This document shows, in pieces, positions 8,008 through 16,818 of a stretch of 47,092 nt of DNA. Source of the stretch: Betaproteobacteria bacterium RIFCSPLOWO2_12_FULL_68_20 (GTDB lineage Bacteria > Pseudomonadota > Gammaproteobacteria > Burkholderiales > SG8-39); contig MERQ01000079.1 in assembly GCA_001770655.1 (NCBI GenBank), positions 1 to 47,092 of the forward strand, in the 5' to 3' direction. The notes beneath the pieces are model-generated. The model saw nothing but the letters and a program-made list of their open reading frames with translations, had not been told where the DNA came from and searched no databases. The first letter of the stretch is position 1. Every line of letters begins with the position of its first letter. Position numbers and translations under genes: made by a program.

Positions 8008-8925
8008 TTACCGCCTGAGCGATACGAGCAGCACGCCGCCGATGACCAGCGCGGCGCCCGCGGCCTGCAACGGCCCGAAGGGCTCGTCCAGACCGAGCGC
8101 GCTCGTCACCGCGACGCTCACCGGCCCGACCGCTCCGACCAGCGCGAAGTGGTTGGCGCCGATCCGCTTCAGCGCCTCGGCGACCAGGAACACCGGAAGC
8201 ACCGTGCTGAAGGTGGCCATGATGCCCGCGTACCACCACACCGCCGCCGGGAGCTCGAGCGCGGCGAGCGGCTCGAGCGCGAAGAACTGCAGGGTGATTG
8301 GAGCCGTGGAGACGATCATGGTGAGGGCGGTGAAGCGCATCGAGCCGATGCGCTGGATGAGCTGGCTCCCGGCGACGAGGTAGACGGCGTAGGTGAGCGC
8401 GCAGCCGAAGACGAGCAGCGCTCCGAGGAGAAACAGGTTTCCTTCGGCCCCGCCGCCGAGCCGATCCGAGAGTACGAGCGCGACCCCCGTGTAGGTGATC
8501 GCAAGCGCGGAAATCTCGCGCACCGTCGGGCGCTTGCGCAGGTAAAGGAACGAGAGCAGCAGCACCAGCGTCGGGTATAAGTACTGGATCAGCCGGCCGA
8601 CGCCCGCGCCGACGTACTGAAGGCCTGCGAAGTCGAGGAAGCTGGACAGGTAGTAGCCGACGAATCCCAGCCCGGCGAGGCCCGCCCAGTCGCGGGCTTG
8701 CAGGCGCGGCTGCTGCCCGCGCAGCCACCACCCGACCGCGGCGAAGAAGGGCAGCGCGAGCGCCATGCGCAGGAACATGAGCGTCGTCGGGCTCACCGGG
8801 TGCGCCGCGTACGCTAGCTTGATGAGGATCGGACGGAATGAGAACGCCAGCACCCCGACGAGCGCGAACGCGATGCCCCACCAGCGGTACGCCCCGGAAC
8901 TCAAGGCTAAAATTATAGGTGCCAT
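8008..8925 (-). CDS. EamA/DMT-superfamily membrane transporter
   Basis: About 305 residues with ten hydrophobic segments arranged as two EamA repeats (residues 15-145 and 165-300). Typical pieces are [59 protein letters not shown] and, in the second half, [28 protein letters not shown]. Such proteins export amino acids or metabolites; the substrate cannot be inferred. The start is uncertain. The ATG at 8925 shares its bases with the start codon of yebC on the other strand (CATG), and neither it nor the TTG at 8910 has a ribosome site. The reading frame continues further into yebC, but that part is only its antisense. Confidence 0.85.
   Translation of the reverse strand: MAPIILALSSGAYRWWGIAFALVGVLAFSFRPILIKLAYAAHPVSPTTLMFLRMALALPFFAAVGWWLRGQQPRLQARDWAGLAGLGFVGYYLSSFLDFAGLQYVGAGVGRLIQYLYPTLVLLLSFLYLRKRPTVREISALAITYTGVALVLSDRLGGGAEGNLFLLGALLVFGCALTYAVYLVAGSQLIQRIGSMRFTALTMIVSTAPITLQFFALEPLAALELPAAVWWYAGIMATFSTVLPVFLVAEALKRIGANHFALVGAVGPVSVAVTSALGLDEPFGPLQAAGAALVIGGVLLVSLRR
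8908..8913 (+). promoter_or_regulatory. Candidate -10 box of yebC
   Basis: TAAAAT within CTAAAATTATAGG, in otherwise very GC-rich DNA, ends 10 nt before the yebC ATG at 8924. No good -35 is visible. If used, the transcript would have a leader of only a few bases. Confidence 0.4.
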
Positions 8926-9652
8926 GGCAGGCCACAGCAGGTGGGCGAACATCCAGCACCGCAAGGGTCGCCAGGACGCGAAGCGCGGCAAGATCTTCAC
9001 CAAGCTGATCAAGGAGGTCAGCGTCGCGGCGCGGCTCGGCGGCGGCGATCCGGCGGCAAACCCGCGGCTGCGGCTCGCGCTCGAAAAAGCGCGCGCGGAA
9101 AACCTGCCGGGCGACAACATCCAGCGCGCGATCAAGCGCGGCACCGGCGAGCTCGAGGGCGTCGCCTACGAGGAGGCGCGCTACGAGGGCTACGGCGCCG
9201 GCGGCGCGGCGGTGATGGTCGACTGCCTCACCGACAACCGCACGCGCACCGTCGCCGAGGTGCGGCACGCATTCGCCAAGCACGGCGGCCACCTCGGCTC
9301 CGACGGCTCGGTCGCGTACCTGTTCAGGCAGTGCGGGCAGTTCGTGTTCGCGCCGGGCACCAGCGAGGACAGCGTGATGGAGGCGGGGCTCGAGGCGGGG
9401 GCCGATGACGTTTTCACCAACGACGACGGCTCGGTGGAGCTGGTCTGCGCGCCCGCCGATCTCGGCGCGGTGAAGCAGGCGCTCGAAAAAGTCGGCCTCA
9501 AGCCCGAGCTGGCCGAGGTCACGATGAAGGCGAGCAGCGAGAATCGCCTCGCCGGCGAGGACGCGGCGAAGCTGCAGCGGCTCCTGGACGCGCTCGAGAG
9601 CCTCGACGACGTGCAGGACGTCTATACCACCGCGGACCTCGACGGCGCGTGA
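8924..9652 (+). CDS. yebC: YebC/PmpR family regulator (TACO1-like)
   Basis: 242 residues, the usual length. It opens with the family signature [20 protein letters not shown], then [45 protein letters not shown] and [24 protein letters not shown]. YebC proteins are cytoplasmic; they have been described as DNA-binding regulators and more recently as helping ribosomes through difficult peptide stretches. Its place directly before ruvC is the common proteobacterial order. The stop overlaps the ruvC GTG by 4 bp. Confidence 0.97.
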   Translation: MAGHSRWANIQHRKGRQDAKRGKIFTKLIKEVSVAARLGGGDPAANPRLRLALEKARAENLPGDNIQRAIKRGTGELEGVAYEEARYEGYGAGGAAVMVDCLTDNRTRTVAEVRHAFAKHGGHLGSDGSVAYLFRQCGQFVFAPGTSEDSVMEAGLEAGADDVFTNDDGSVELVCAPADLGAVKQALEKVGLKPELAEVTMKASSENRLAGEDAAKLQRLLDALESLDDVQDVYTTADLDGA

Positions 9653-10176
9653 GCGGCGCGGCGCGAATCCTCGGCATCGACCCCGGCCTGCGGGTCACGG
9701 GATTCGGCGTCATCGAAGCGGAGGGCGGCAGGCTCGCCTACGTGGCGAGCGGTTGCGTGCGCTCGGGCGCGGGCGACCTCGCCTCGCGCCTGAAGACGAT
9801 CCTCGAAGGACTGAACGAGGTGATCGGCGCGCACCGCCCCGGCGAGGTCGCGGTGGAAAAAGTGTTCGTCAACGCCAATCCGCAGTCCACGCTCGCGCTC
9901 GGGCAGGCGCGCGGCACCGCGATCTGCGCCGCGGTGCTCGCCGGGCTTCCGGTCGCGGAGTACACTGCGCTGCAGGTGAAGCAGTCGGTGGTCGGCAACG
10001 GCCACGCGAAAAAAGAACAGGTGCAGCACATGGTGAGGCGGCTGCTCGCGCTCCCCGGGGATCCCAGCCCGGACGCGGCGGACGCGCTCGCCTGCGCCAT
10101 CTGCCACGCGCACGGGGCGCGGCTGGGGCGCCTCGCCACGCACGGCTATCGCGTGAAGAGGGGAAGGCTGGTTTGA
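9649..10176 (+). CDS. ruvC: Crossover junction endodeoxyribonuclease RuvC
   Basis: 175 residues; Holliday-junction resolvase that cuts four-way junctions positioned by RuvAB. The four acidic residues of the RNase H-like active site are visible: Asp11 in GIDPG, Glu70 in VAVEKVF, and Asp142/Asp145 in [10 protein letters not shown]. The start is GTG in a GTGA overlap with the yebC stop. It ends in a TTGA overlap with ruvA, so the three resolvasome genes form one coupled unit. Confidence 0.98.
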   Translation: MSGAARILGIDPGLRVTGFGVIEAEGGRLAYVASGCVRSGAGDLASRLKTILEGLNEVIGAHRPGEVAVEKVFVNANPQSTLALGQARGTAICAAVLAGLPVAEYTALQVKQSVVGNGHAKKEQVQHMVRRLLALPGDPSPDAADALACAICHAHGARLGRLATHGYRVKRGRLV

Positions 10177-10739
10177 TCGGGCGGCTCACAGGGCGCCTCG
10201 CCTCCAAGCATCCTCCGCAGGTGCTGGTGGACTGCAACGGGGTCGCCTACGAGGTGGACGTGCCGATGAGCACCTTCTACGGCCTGCCGGCCTCCGGCGA
10301 GCCGGTGACGCTTTATACCCACCAGGTCGTTCGCGAGGACGCGCAGACGCTCTACGGCTTCGCCACGCTCGAGGAGCGCTCGGCGTTCCGGCAGCTGATC
10401 CGCATCTCGGGGATCGGCGCGCGCACCGCGCTCGCGGTGCTTTCGGGGCTTTCGGTGGCTGATCTGGCGCAGGCGGTGGCGCTGCAGGAGGCCGGGAGGC
10501 TCACCAAGATCCCGGGGATCGGAAAGAAAACGGCGGATCGACTGCTGCTGGAGCTCAAAGGGAAGCTCGTGGAGGTGACGGCGAGTCCTTCCCAGGAAAA
10601 GGCCTCGGACGTGCTCAATGCCCTGGTATCACTCGGATACAGCGAGAAAGAGGCGCATTCCGCCGTCAAAGGCCTTGCGCCAGGAATCGGCGTGGCGGAG
10701 GGGATCCGTGCCGCGCTGAAGGCTCTGGCAAAATCCTGA
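10173..10739 (+). CDS. ruvA: Holliday junction branch migration protein RuvA
   Basis: 188 residues; binds four-way junctions and loads RuvB. The OB-fold begins IGRLTGRL and includes [10 protein letters not shown]. The two helix-hairpin-helix motifs [16 protein letters not shown] and [20 protein letters not shown] are clear, and domain III is at the C-terminus. The start is TTG at 10173, chosen because the family always begins MIGxLxG and the TTG overlaps the ruvC stop (TTGA). No ATG is available in frame before this motif. Confidence 0.97.
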   Translation: MIGRLTGRLASKHPPQVLVDCNGVAYEVDVPMSTFYGLPASGEPVTLYTHQVVREDAQTLYGFATLEERSAFRQLIRISGIGARTALAVLSGLSVADLAQAVALQEAGRLTKIPGIGKKTADRLLLELKGKLVEVTASPSQEKASDVLNALVSLGYSEKEAHSAVKGLAPGIGVAEGIRAALKALAKS

Positions 10740-10742
10740 CGC

Positions 10743-11786
10743 ATGAGCGTCGAAGCGGATCGGCTCGCCTCCGCCAAGCCTTCCTCGCCGCAAGAGGAGC
10801 AGTTCGAACGGTCGCTGCGGCCCGCGACGCTCGCCGAGTACATCGGCCAGGACAAGGTACGCGAGCAGTTCGGGATCTTCGTGCAGGCGGCGCGCGGCCG
10901 GGGCGAGGCGCTCGACCACGTGCTGCTGTTCGGGCCGCCAGGTCTCGGCAAGACCACGCTCGCGCACATCGTCGCGCGCGAGATGGGGGTGAACCTGCGC
11001 CAGACCTCGGGCCCGGTGCTCGAGCGCCCAGGCGACCTGGCGGCGATTCTCACCAACCTCGAGCCGCGCGACGTGCTCTTCATCGACGAGATCCACCGGC
11101 TCTCGCCCGTGGTGGAGGAGATCCTCTACCCGGCGCTGGAGGACTACCAGATCGACATCATGATCGGCGAAGGGCCGGCGGCGCGCTCGATCAAGCTCGA
11201 TCTGCCGCCCTTCACGCTGGTGGGCGCCACCACGCGCGCGGGGATGCTGACCAATCCCCTTCGCGACCGCTTTGGCATCGTCGCGCGCCTGGAGTTCTAC
11301 AGCGAATCGGAGCTCGGCGCGATCGTGCGGCGCTCGGCGAAGCTGCTTGACGTCAAGCTCGCCGATGATGGTGCGTTTGAAATCGCGCGTCGCGCGCGTG
11401 GTACCCCTCGGGTCGCGAACCGGCTGCTGCGGCGCGTGCGCGACTTCGCGCAGGTGAAGGCCGACGGCGTGGTCTCGAAGGCGGTGGCCGACGCGGCGCT
11501 CAAGATGCTGGACGTCGACGTGCTCGGGCTGGACGTGATGGACAGGAAGCTGCTCCTCGCCGTGATCGAGAAGTTCTCGGGCGGCCCGGTGGGGCTGGAC
11601 AACCTCGCGCACGCGATCGGCGAGGAGGCCGACACGATCGAGGACGTGATCGAGCCCTTCCTCATCCAGCAGGGCTACCTGCAGCGCACGCCGCGCGGCC
11701 GCGTGGCGACGCTTACCGCCTACCGCCATTTCGGCATCGTCGCGCCGGCCGGCATGCGGGACCTGCTCTCCGACGGTTCGCCTTGA
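10743..11786 (+). CDS. ruvB: Holliday junction branch migration helicase RuvB
   Basis: 347-residue AAA+ motor of the RuvABC complex. Walker A GPPGLGKT is at 64-71, Walker B FIDEIH ends at 118, sensor 1 is in [18 protein letters not shown], and the C-terminal winged helix includes [10 protein letters not shown]. The C-terminal [11 protein letters not shown] is also conserved. It starts 3 bp after ruvA and ends in a TTGA overlap with ybgC. Confidence 0.98.
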   Translation: MSVEADRLASAKPSSPQEEQFERSLRPATLAEYIGQDKVREQFGIFVQAARGRGEALDHVLLFGPPGLGKTTLAHIVAREMGVNLRQTSGPVLERPGDLAAILTNLEPRDVLFIDEIHRLSPVVEEILYPALEDYQIDIMIGEGPAARSIKLDLPPFTLVGATTRAGMLTNPLRDRFGIVARLEFYSESELGAIVRRSAKLLDVKLADDGAFEIARRARGTPRVANRLLRRVRDFAQVKADGVVSKAVADAALKMLDVDVLGLDVMDRKLLLAVIEKFSGGPVGLDNLAHAIGEEADTIEDVIEPFLIQQGYLQRTPRGRVATLTAYRHFGIVAPAGMRDLLSDGSP

Positions 11787-12181
11787 AGGGCGCGTTCCAG
11801 ATCCCGGTCCGGGTGTATTACCAGGACACCGACGCGGGCGGGGTGGTGTTCCACGCGCAGTACTTCGCGTTCATGGAGCGCGCGCGCACGGAGCTGCTGA
11901 TCGCCGCGGGATTCGACTTGGCGCGCATCGCCGACACCAAGCGCCTGCTGTTTCTCGTGCATGGGCTGAACGCGCGCTATCACCAGCCCGCGCGCCTCAA
12001 CGACCTCCTGTCGGTGAGCGCCGAAGTCGTTAAAATGGGCCGCGTGAGCATCGTGTTCCGCCACCGCGTGGAACGCGCCGGCGAGCTGCTGGTCGAAGCC
12101 GATGTCACGCTCGCGCTGGTCGACCGGGATCGCATGAGGCCCGCGCGCATGCCGCAAGAACTCGAACAGGCGCTCAAATGA
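11783..12181 (+). CDS. ybgC: Acyl-CoA thioesterase YbgC (tol-pal associated)
   Basis: 132-residue hot-dog-fold thioesterase. [27 protein letters not shown] carries the catalytic Asp17 and the helix that follows it. In characterised relatives it hydrolyses acyl-CoAs and associates with phospholipid-synthesis enzymes at the inner membrane. The start is TTG at 11783 overlapping the ruvB stop; the product then begins [17 protein letters not shown] as in relatives. It ends in an ATGA overlap with tolQ, the standard first position of tol-pal operons. Confidence 0.95.
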   Translation: MKGAFQIPVRVYYQDTDAGGVVFHAQYFAFMERARTELLIAAGFDLARIADTKRLLFLVHGLNARYHQPARLNDLLSVSAEVVKMGRVSIVFRHRVERAGELLVEADVTLALVDRDRMRPARMPQELEQALK

Positions 12182-12858
12182 CCGTCACCCAGGACCTCGA
12201 CATCTGGACGCTGATCCTGAACGCGAGCGCCGTGGTGAAGTTCGTGATGATCCTGCTGCTCGCGGTGTCGTTCATGTCGTGGATGTTCATCTTCCAGAAG
12301 TGGTTCACGATCCGTCGCGCGCGCGAGCAGACCGAGCAGTTCGAGCGCGAGTTTTGGAGCGGCAACGACCTGAACGCGCTGTACCAGGGCGCGGTCAACC
12401 AGCGCCACACCATCGGCAGCCTGGAGCGCATCTTCGAGGCCGGGTTTCGCGAGTTCGCCAAGCTCAGGGGCCAGCGCGCCGCCGACGCGAGCGGCATCGT
12501 GGACGGTTCGCGGCGCGCGATGCGGGCGACGTTCCAGCGCGAGATGGACCTGCTCGAGCGCCACCTCGCGTTCCTCGCCTCGACCGGCTCGGTGTCACCG
12601 TACGTGGGCCTGTTCGGCACCGTGTGGGGCATCATGCATGCGTTCAGGAGCCTCGCCAACGTGCAGCAGGCGACGCTTGCCCAGGTGGCGCCGGGCATCG
12701 CCGAGGCGCTGATCGCCACCGCGATCGGGCTGTTCGCGGCGATCCCCGCGGTGGTCGCCTACAACCGCTACTCGCACGACATCGACCGGCTCGCGATCCG
12801 CTTCGAGAGCTTCATGGAGGAATTTTCCAACATCCTGCACCGCCAGGCGGTGAAATAG
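12178..12858 (+). CDS. tolQ: Tol-Pal system protein TolQ
   Basis: 226-residue inner-membrane proton-channel subunit of the Tol-Pal machine (MotA/ExbB family). Three membrane segments are visible near residues 17-37, 135-158 and 168-190. Conserved parts are MSWMFIFQKW, the STGSVSPYVGLFGTVWGIMHAF segment and PGIAEALIATAIGLFAAIPAVVAYNRY. With TolR it uses the proton gradient to energise TolA during cell division. Confidence 0.97.
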   Translation: MTVTQDLDIWTLILNASAVVKFVMILLLAVSFMSWMFIFQKWFTIRRAREQTEQFEREFWSGNDLNALYQGAVNQRHTIGSLERIFEAGFREFAKLRGQRAADASGIVDGSRRAMRATFQREMDLLERHLAFLASTGSVSPYVGLFGTVWGIMHAFRSLANVQQATLAQVAPGIAEALIATAIGLFAAIPAVVAYNRYSHDIDRLAIRFESFMEEFSNILHRQAVK

Positions 12859-12862
12859 CCCG

Positions 12863-13291
12863 ATGCCTTCCCTGCACCGCAGGCGCAGCCCGATGCACGA
12901 GATCAACATCGTGCCCTACGTGGACGTGATGCTGGTGCTGCTCGTGATCTTCATGGTCACCGCGCCGCTGGTGACCCCGGGCGTGATCGAGCTGCCCTCG
13001 GTGTCCAAGGCCTCCATCGCGCCGGTTGCGCCGCTCGAGGTCGTGATCCGCGAGGACCGCACCGTGCTTCTGAGGAGCCGCGACGCCAAGGGCGCGCTCG
13101 CCGAGGAGCGGCGCGTTGCGCGCGGAGAGCTGGCGAAGCTCGTTCGCGAGCGCCAGGCGGCGAATCCGGACCAGCCGGTGCTGATCGCCGCGGACAAGAA
13201 CGTGCGCTACGAGGCGGTGCTGCAGGTGATGGACGAGCTGCAGCGCGAGCGGGTGAAAAGGGTGGGTCTCGTCGTCAAGCCCGCGCAATGA
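12863..13291 (+). CDS. tolR: Tol-Pal system protein TolR
   Basis: 142 residues, ExbD/TolR family. The single membrane segment INIVPYVDVMLVLLVIFMVT carries the essential Asp21, and a periplasmic domain follows (EVVIREDRTVLL ... VLIAADKNVRYEAVLQVMDELQ). It starts 4 bp after tolQ and overlaps tolA by 4 bp (ATGA). Confidence 0.96.
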   Translation: MPSLHRRRSPMHEINIVPYVDVMLVLLVIFMVTAPLVTPGVIELPSVSKASIAPVAPLEVVIREDRTVLLRSRDAKGALAEERRVARGELAKLVRERQAANPDQPVLIAADKNVRYEAVLQVMDELQRERVKRVGLVVKPAQ

Positions 13292-14070
13292 ACGCCGCGA
13301 CTTTCGGATACGTGGAAGAGCGCGGCGAGCCGGCGCTCGGCGGCTCGATGGCACTTTCGTTCGTCGTGCACCTTGTCCTGTTCGCGGCGCTCCTTCTGGG
13401 CGTGCGCTGGCAGAGCAAGCCGCCCGAGGCGGTGATGGTCGAGCTGTGGGAGGCGCCACCGCCTGTTCGCGAAGCCGAGCCTCCCAAGCCGGTGCCCAAG
13501 GTCGAGCCCGCGCCTCCGCCCGAGCCCCAGCCCAAGCCCGAGCCGCGCATCGAGAAGCCCGACATCGCGGTCAAGGAGCCGCCGAAGCCCAAGCCCAAGC
13601 CGGAGGCGAAGCCGAAGCCCGAGCCGCCCAAGGTGGTCGCGAAACCCGAGCCACCGAAACCCAAGCCGAGGGTCGACCCCTTCCAGAAGGAGCTGCGCGA
13701 ACAGCTCGCGCGCGAGCAGGCGACGTTCGCATCGCAGCGGCGCGAGCAGGAAATGCGCGACCTGCTCGCGCGCGATGCGGCGAGCGCGCGATCCAAGGCG
13801 CTCGACGAGTACATCGGGCGCATCCGGCAGAAAGTGAAGTCGAACTGGATCCTGCCCCCCGACCTGAAGGGCAACCCGGAGGCGATCTTCAACGTGGTGC
13901 AGCTCCCGAACGGCGAGGTGCTCTCGGCGCGGCTCGCCAAGTCGAGCGGCATCCCCGCCTACGACACGGCGGTCGAGCGCGCCATCCTCAAGTCATCGCC
14001 CCTGCCCACGCCGTCCGCGCGGGAACTCTTTCAGCGCGAGCTCAAACTAACGTTCAGGCCGCTCGATTGA
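13288..14070 (+). CDS. tolA: Tol-Pal system protein TolA
   Basis: 260 residues. The N-terminal membrane anchor is about residues 20-38. The central spacer is dominated by Pro-Lys-Pro-Glu repeats (about 50-130), shorter and more proline-rich than the long alpha-helical TolA II domain of E. coli. A charged helical stretch then precedes the C-terminal TonB-like domain (YIGRIRQKVKSNWILPPDLKGNPEAIFNVVQLPNGEVLSARLAKSSG). It links the inner-membrane motor to TolB/Pal. The repeats are low-complexity coding sequence, not DNA repeats of another kind. Confidence 0.94.
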   Translation: MNAATFGYVEERGEPALGGSMALSFVVHLVLFAALLLGVRWQSKPPEAVMVELWEAPPPVREAEPPKPVPKVEPAPPPEPQPKPEPRIEKPDIAVKEPPKPKPKPEAKPKPEPPKVVAKPEPPKPKPRVDPFQKELREQLAREQATFASQRREQEMRDLLARDAASARSKALDEYIGRIRQKVKSNWILPPDLKGNPEAIFNVVQLPNGEVLSARLAKSSGIPAYDTAVERAILKSSPLPTPSARELFQRELKLTFRPLD

Positions 14071-14123
14071 CGCGGGCGGATCGCTGTCGCCCGCGGGCGA
14101 CAAGGCCCTACGGGCCGCTTCGC

Positions 14124-14129
14124 TATAAT
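14124..14129 (+). promoter_or_regulatory. Candidate -10 box of an internal tolB-pal promoter
   Basis: A perfect TATAAT sits in the only sizeable gap of the tol operon (89 bp), about 31 bp before the tolB start. No convincing TTGACA is seen 16-18 bp upstream. A separate tolB-pal promoter is known in some Gram-negatives, so this is plausible but unproven. Confidence 0.5.
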
Positions 14130-14159
14130 CGGCCACCTTCCGGGACAACAAGAGGAGTG

Positions 14160-15446
14160 ATGCAGAGATTGCTCGCCGGCCGGTTCGCTGTTCTCGTACT
14201 GACCCTTTTCCTCTCCGTCCCGCTCGCCAGAGCGCAGCTCTCGATCGAGATCACCGGCGCCGGCGCGCAGCGCATCCCTATCGCGATCGTGCCCTTCGCG
14301 GGGGAGGCGGCGCTGCCCCCGGGGATCACCTCGATCGTGCGCGCCGACCTGGAGCGAAGCGGGCTGTTCCGCGGCCTGGAGCTGCCGCCGCTCAACCCGC
14401 ACCCGACCGAGGCCTCCAGCCTGGACTACGCTGAATGGCGCGCGCGCCTCGCCGACGCCGTGGTGCTCGGCTCGATCGCCACGCGTCCCGATGGGCGCTT
14501 CGAGGTGCGCTTCCGCCTGCACGACGCGGTCAAGCAGACGCCGCTCGGCGGGGTGGCCTACACGATGGCGAAAGGCCAAGTGCGCGCCACCGCCCACCGC
14601 ATCGCCGATTACGTCTACGAGAAGCTCACCGGCGAGAAAGGCGTGTTCTCGACGCGCATCGCCTACGTGGTGAAGCGAGGCAAGCGCTTCGAGCTCCAGA
14701 TCGCCGATTCGGACGGCGCCGAGCCGGAGACCGCCCTCGCGTCGTTCGAGCCGATCATCTCGCCGGTATGGTCTCCGGACGGCAGGCGGCTCGCCTACGT
14801 GTCGTTCGAGAGCAAGAAACCGGTCGTCTACGTGCATTCGCTCCAGGACGGCAAGCGCCATGTGGCCGCGAACTTCCGCGGCTCGAACTCGGCGCCCGCC
14901 TGGTCGCCCGATGGCACCAGGCTCGCGGTGACGCTGTCGCGCGAAGGCGGCTCGCAGATCTTCGTCATGAACCCCGACGGCAGCGGCCTGCGGCGGCTCA
15001 CCAGCTCGGCGGCGATCGACACCGAGCCGCGCTTCTCGCCGGACGGTCAATGGCTTTACTTCACCTCGGACCGCGGGGGCAGTCCGCAGGTGTACCGCAT
15101 GCGCGCGTCGGGCGGCGAGCCGCAGCGTGTGACGTTCGAGGGGAGCTATAATGTCTCGCCGCGTTTGAGCCCAGACGGCAAGAGTCTCGCGTACATCACG
15201 CGCAACGGCGGTAAGTTCCAGGTGGCGCTGCTCGACCTGACGAATCGGCAGGTGCAGATCCTCACCGACAGCGACCGCGACGAATCCCCGAGCTTCGCGC
15301 CCAACGGCCGCATGATCCTGCTCGCCACGGTGATCGGCGGTCGCGGCGTGCTCTCGGCGGTGTCGTCCGACGGCCGCGTCAAGCAGCGCCTCACCGCCAC
15401 CGCGGGCGACGTGCGCGAGCCCGCCTGGGGACCGTACATCCAGTGA
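14160..15446 (+). CDS. tolB: Tol-Pal system protein TolB
   Basis: 428 residues. A signal peptide covers about residues 1-22 (LLAGRFAVLVLTLFLSVPLA then RAQLSIEITG). An N-terminal alpha/beta domain (GAQRIPIAIVPFAGE, IVRADLERSGLFRGL) is followed by a six-bladed beta-propeller with repeated SPDGxxLAY motifs (WSPDGRRLAYVSFESKKP, WSPDGTRLAV, FSPDGQWLYFTSDRGG, LSPDGKSLAYIT). Periplasmic; it binds Pal and TolA. The ATG at 14160 has an AAGAGGAG site 2-9 nt upstream. Confidence 0.97.
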   Translation: MQRLLAGRFAVLVLTLFLSVPLARAQLSIEITGAGAQRIPIAIVPFAGEAALPPGITSIVRADLERSGLFRGLELPPLNPHPTEASSLDYAEWRARLADAVVLGSIATRPDGRFEVRFRLHDAVKQTPLGGVAYTMAKGQVRATAHRIADYVYEKLTGEKGVFSTRIAYVVKRGKRFELQIADSDGAEPETALASFEPIISPVWSPDGRRLAYVSFESKKPVVYVHSLQDGKRHVAANFRGSNSAPAWSPDGTRLAVTLSREGGSQIFVMNPDGSGLRRLTSSAAIDTEPRFSPDGQWLYFTSDRGGSPQVYRMRASGGEPQRVTFEGSYNVSPRLSPDGKSLAYITRNGGKFQVALLDLTNRQVQILTDSDRDESPSFAPNGRMILLATVIGGRGVLSAVSSDGRVKQRLTATAGDVREPAWGPYIQ

Positions 15447-15460
15447 AAGGAGCAATTGCC

Positions 15461-16036
15461 ATGCGTGCAATCCGGATCACCGCCCTCGCTGCTGCGACTG
15501 CGGCCGCGTTTCTCCTCGGGGCCTGCTCGAGCACGCCCGAGGACGAGCAGGCGCCGGCGGGCGTCGAGTCGCGGGACGCCGGCGCCGGGAAGCCCGGCGC
15601 CGGCACGAGCGGGGTCGGGCGTCCGCCGGTCGCGTCGGTGGACCTCACCGACAAGCAGAAGGATCGGATGTCCATGCTCAAGGACCCGAACAGCATCCTG
15701 TCCAAGCGCTCGGTGTACTTCGAGTTCGACAAGTACGACATCAAGGACGAGTTCAAGCCGGTAGTCGAGGCGCATGCCAAGTACCTGCGCGACAACCCGG
15801 GCGCGAAGATGCTGATCCAGGGCAACGCCGACGATCGCGGCGGCCGCGAGTACAACGTCGGCCTGGGCCAGCGCCGCTCCGATAGCGTGAAGAAGATGCT
15901 GATCCTGCTCGGCGCGAAGGAACCGCAGATCGAGTCGGTGAGCCTCGGCGAGGAGAAGCCGGTGTGCGGCGAGCAGAGCGAAGGCTGCTGGTCGAAGAAC
16001 CGCCGCGGCGACATGCTCTACGGCGGCGAGTATTGA
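15461..16036 (+). CDS. pal: Peptidoglycan-associated lipoprotein Pal
   Basis: 191 residues. I chose the ATG at 15461 because AAAGGAG precedes it and the product then begins with a lipoprotein signal ending LLGAC, lipidated at Cys22. A linker leads to the OmpA-like peptidoglycan-binding domain: SVYFEFDKYDIK, IQGNADDRGGREYNVGLGQRRSDSVK. It anchors the outer membrane to peptidoglycan. An earlier GTG overlapping the tolB stop would add six residues before the signal peptide and is unlikely. The C-terminus is unusual in carrying extra residues (KPVCGEQSEGCWSKNRRGDM). Confidence 0.96.
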   Translation: MRAIRITALAAATAAAFLLGACSSTPEDEQAPAGVESRDAGAGKPGAGTSGVGRPPVASVDLTDKQKDRMSMLKDPNSILSKRSVYFEFDKYDIKDEFKPVVEAHAKYLRDNPGAKMLIQGNADDRGGREYNVGLGQRRSDSVKKMLILLGAKEPQIESVSLGEEKPVCGEQSEGCWSKNRRGDMLYGGEY

Positions 16037-16818
16037 TGCGCCGCCTGGCCGTCGTCGCGGCGCTCGGCTGGGCGCTCGCCGCGCCTGCGCTCGCGCAAGG
16101 GCTGTTCGACGACAACGAGGCGCGCAGGCGCGTCGACAACCTGCGCCAGCAGGTCGAGGCGAGCCAGAAGGCGATCGACGAGCGCCTGTCGAGGATCGAG
16201 GCCGGCGCGGCCGAGCGGCGCATGATCCTCGACCTCGCGGGGCAGATCGAGGGCTTGCGCGAGGAGCTGGCGCGCATGCGCGGGCAGATCGAGGTGCTGA
16301 CCTACCAGGCCGAGAACGCCGAGAAGCGGCAAAAGGACCTCTACCTGGACATCGACACGCGCCTGCGCAAGCTGGAGCAGGGGCGCGAGCAGGCAGCGGC
16401 ACCCGACAAGCCGCCCGCAGGGGATGCCGCCGCCGTGCCGGCCGAGACCAAGGCCTACGAAGCGGCGCTCAACCAGTTCAAGCTCGGGCAGTACGCGCTG
16501 GCGGTGTCGGCATTTCAGGGCTTTCTGGTGACCTATCCCGAGAGCCAGCTCGCGCCTTCGGCGCAGTACTGGATCGGCAACGCGCACTACGCGCAGCGCG
16601 AGTACAAGGCGGCGATCGCCGCGCAGCAGAAGCTGCTCTCCGCCTGGCCCGAGAATCCCAAGGCACCCGACGCCATGCTTAACATCGCGAGCGCGCAGGA
16701 GGCGATGGGGGACAAGCGCAGCGCCCAGAGGACGCTGCAAGGCCTGGTCGCCAAGTTTCCGTCCAGTCCTGCCGCGGCGAGCGCGAAGCAACGCCTCGTT
16801 TCCGGCGGCAAGCGTTGA
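16036..16818 (+). CDS. cpoB: Cell division coordinator CpoB (YbgF)
   Basis: 260 residues. A signal peptide (MRRLAVVAALGWALAAPALA) precedes an N-terminal coiled coil (about 28-112) and a C-terminal TPR domain (about 143-255) beginning AYEAALNQFKLGQYALAVSAF and including APSAQYWIGNAHYAQREYKAAI. CpoB is periplasmic and coordinates peptidoglycan synthesis with Tol-Pal constriction. The ATG overlaps the pal stop by one base (TGATG). The stop overlaps the next gene (TTGA). Confidence 0.95.
   Translation: MRRLAVVAALGWALAAPALAQGLFDDNEARRRVDNLRQQVEASQKAIDERLSRIEAGAAERRMILDLAGQIEGLREELARMRGQIEVLTYQAENAEKRQKDLYLDIDTRLRKLEQGREQAAAPDKPPAGDAAAVPAETKAYEAALNQFKLGQYALAVSAFQGFLVTYPESQLAPSAQYWIGNAHYAQREYKAAIAAQQKLLSAWPENPKAPDAMLNIASAQEAMGDKRSAQRTLQGLVAKFPSSPAAASAKQRLVSGGKR

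Noticed and set aside
13500-13680. Tandem DNA repeat or CRISPR-like array within tolA
   Set aside because: The periodic sequence encodes the Pro-Lys-Pro-Glu spacer of TolA, with irregular units and no spacers.
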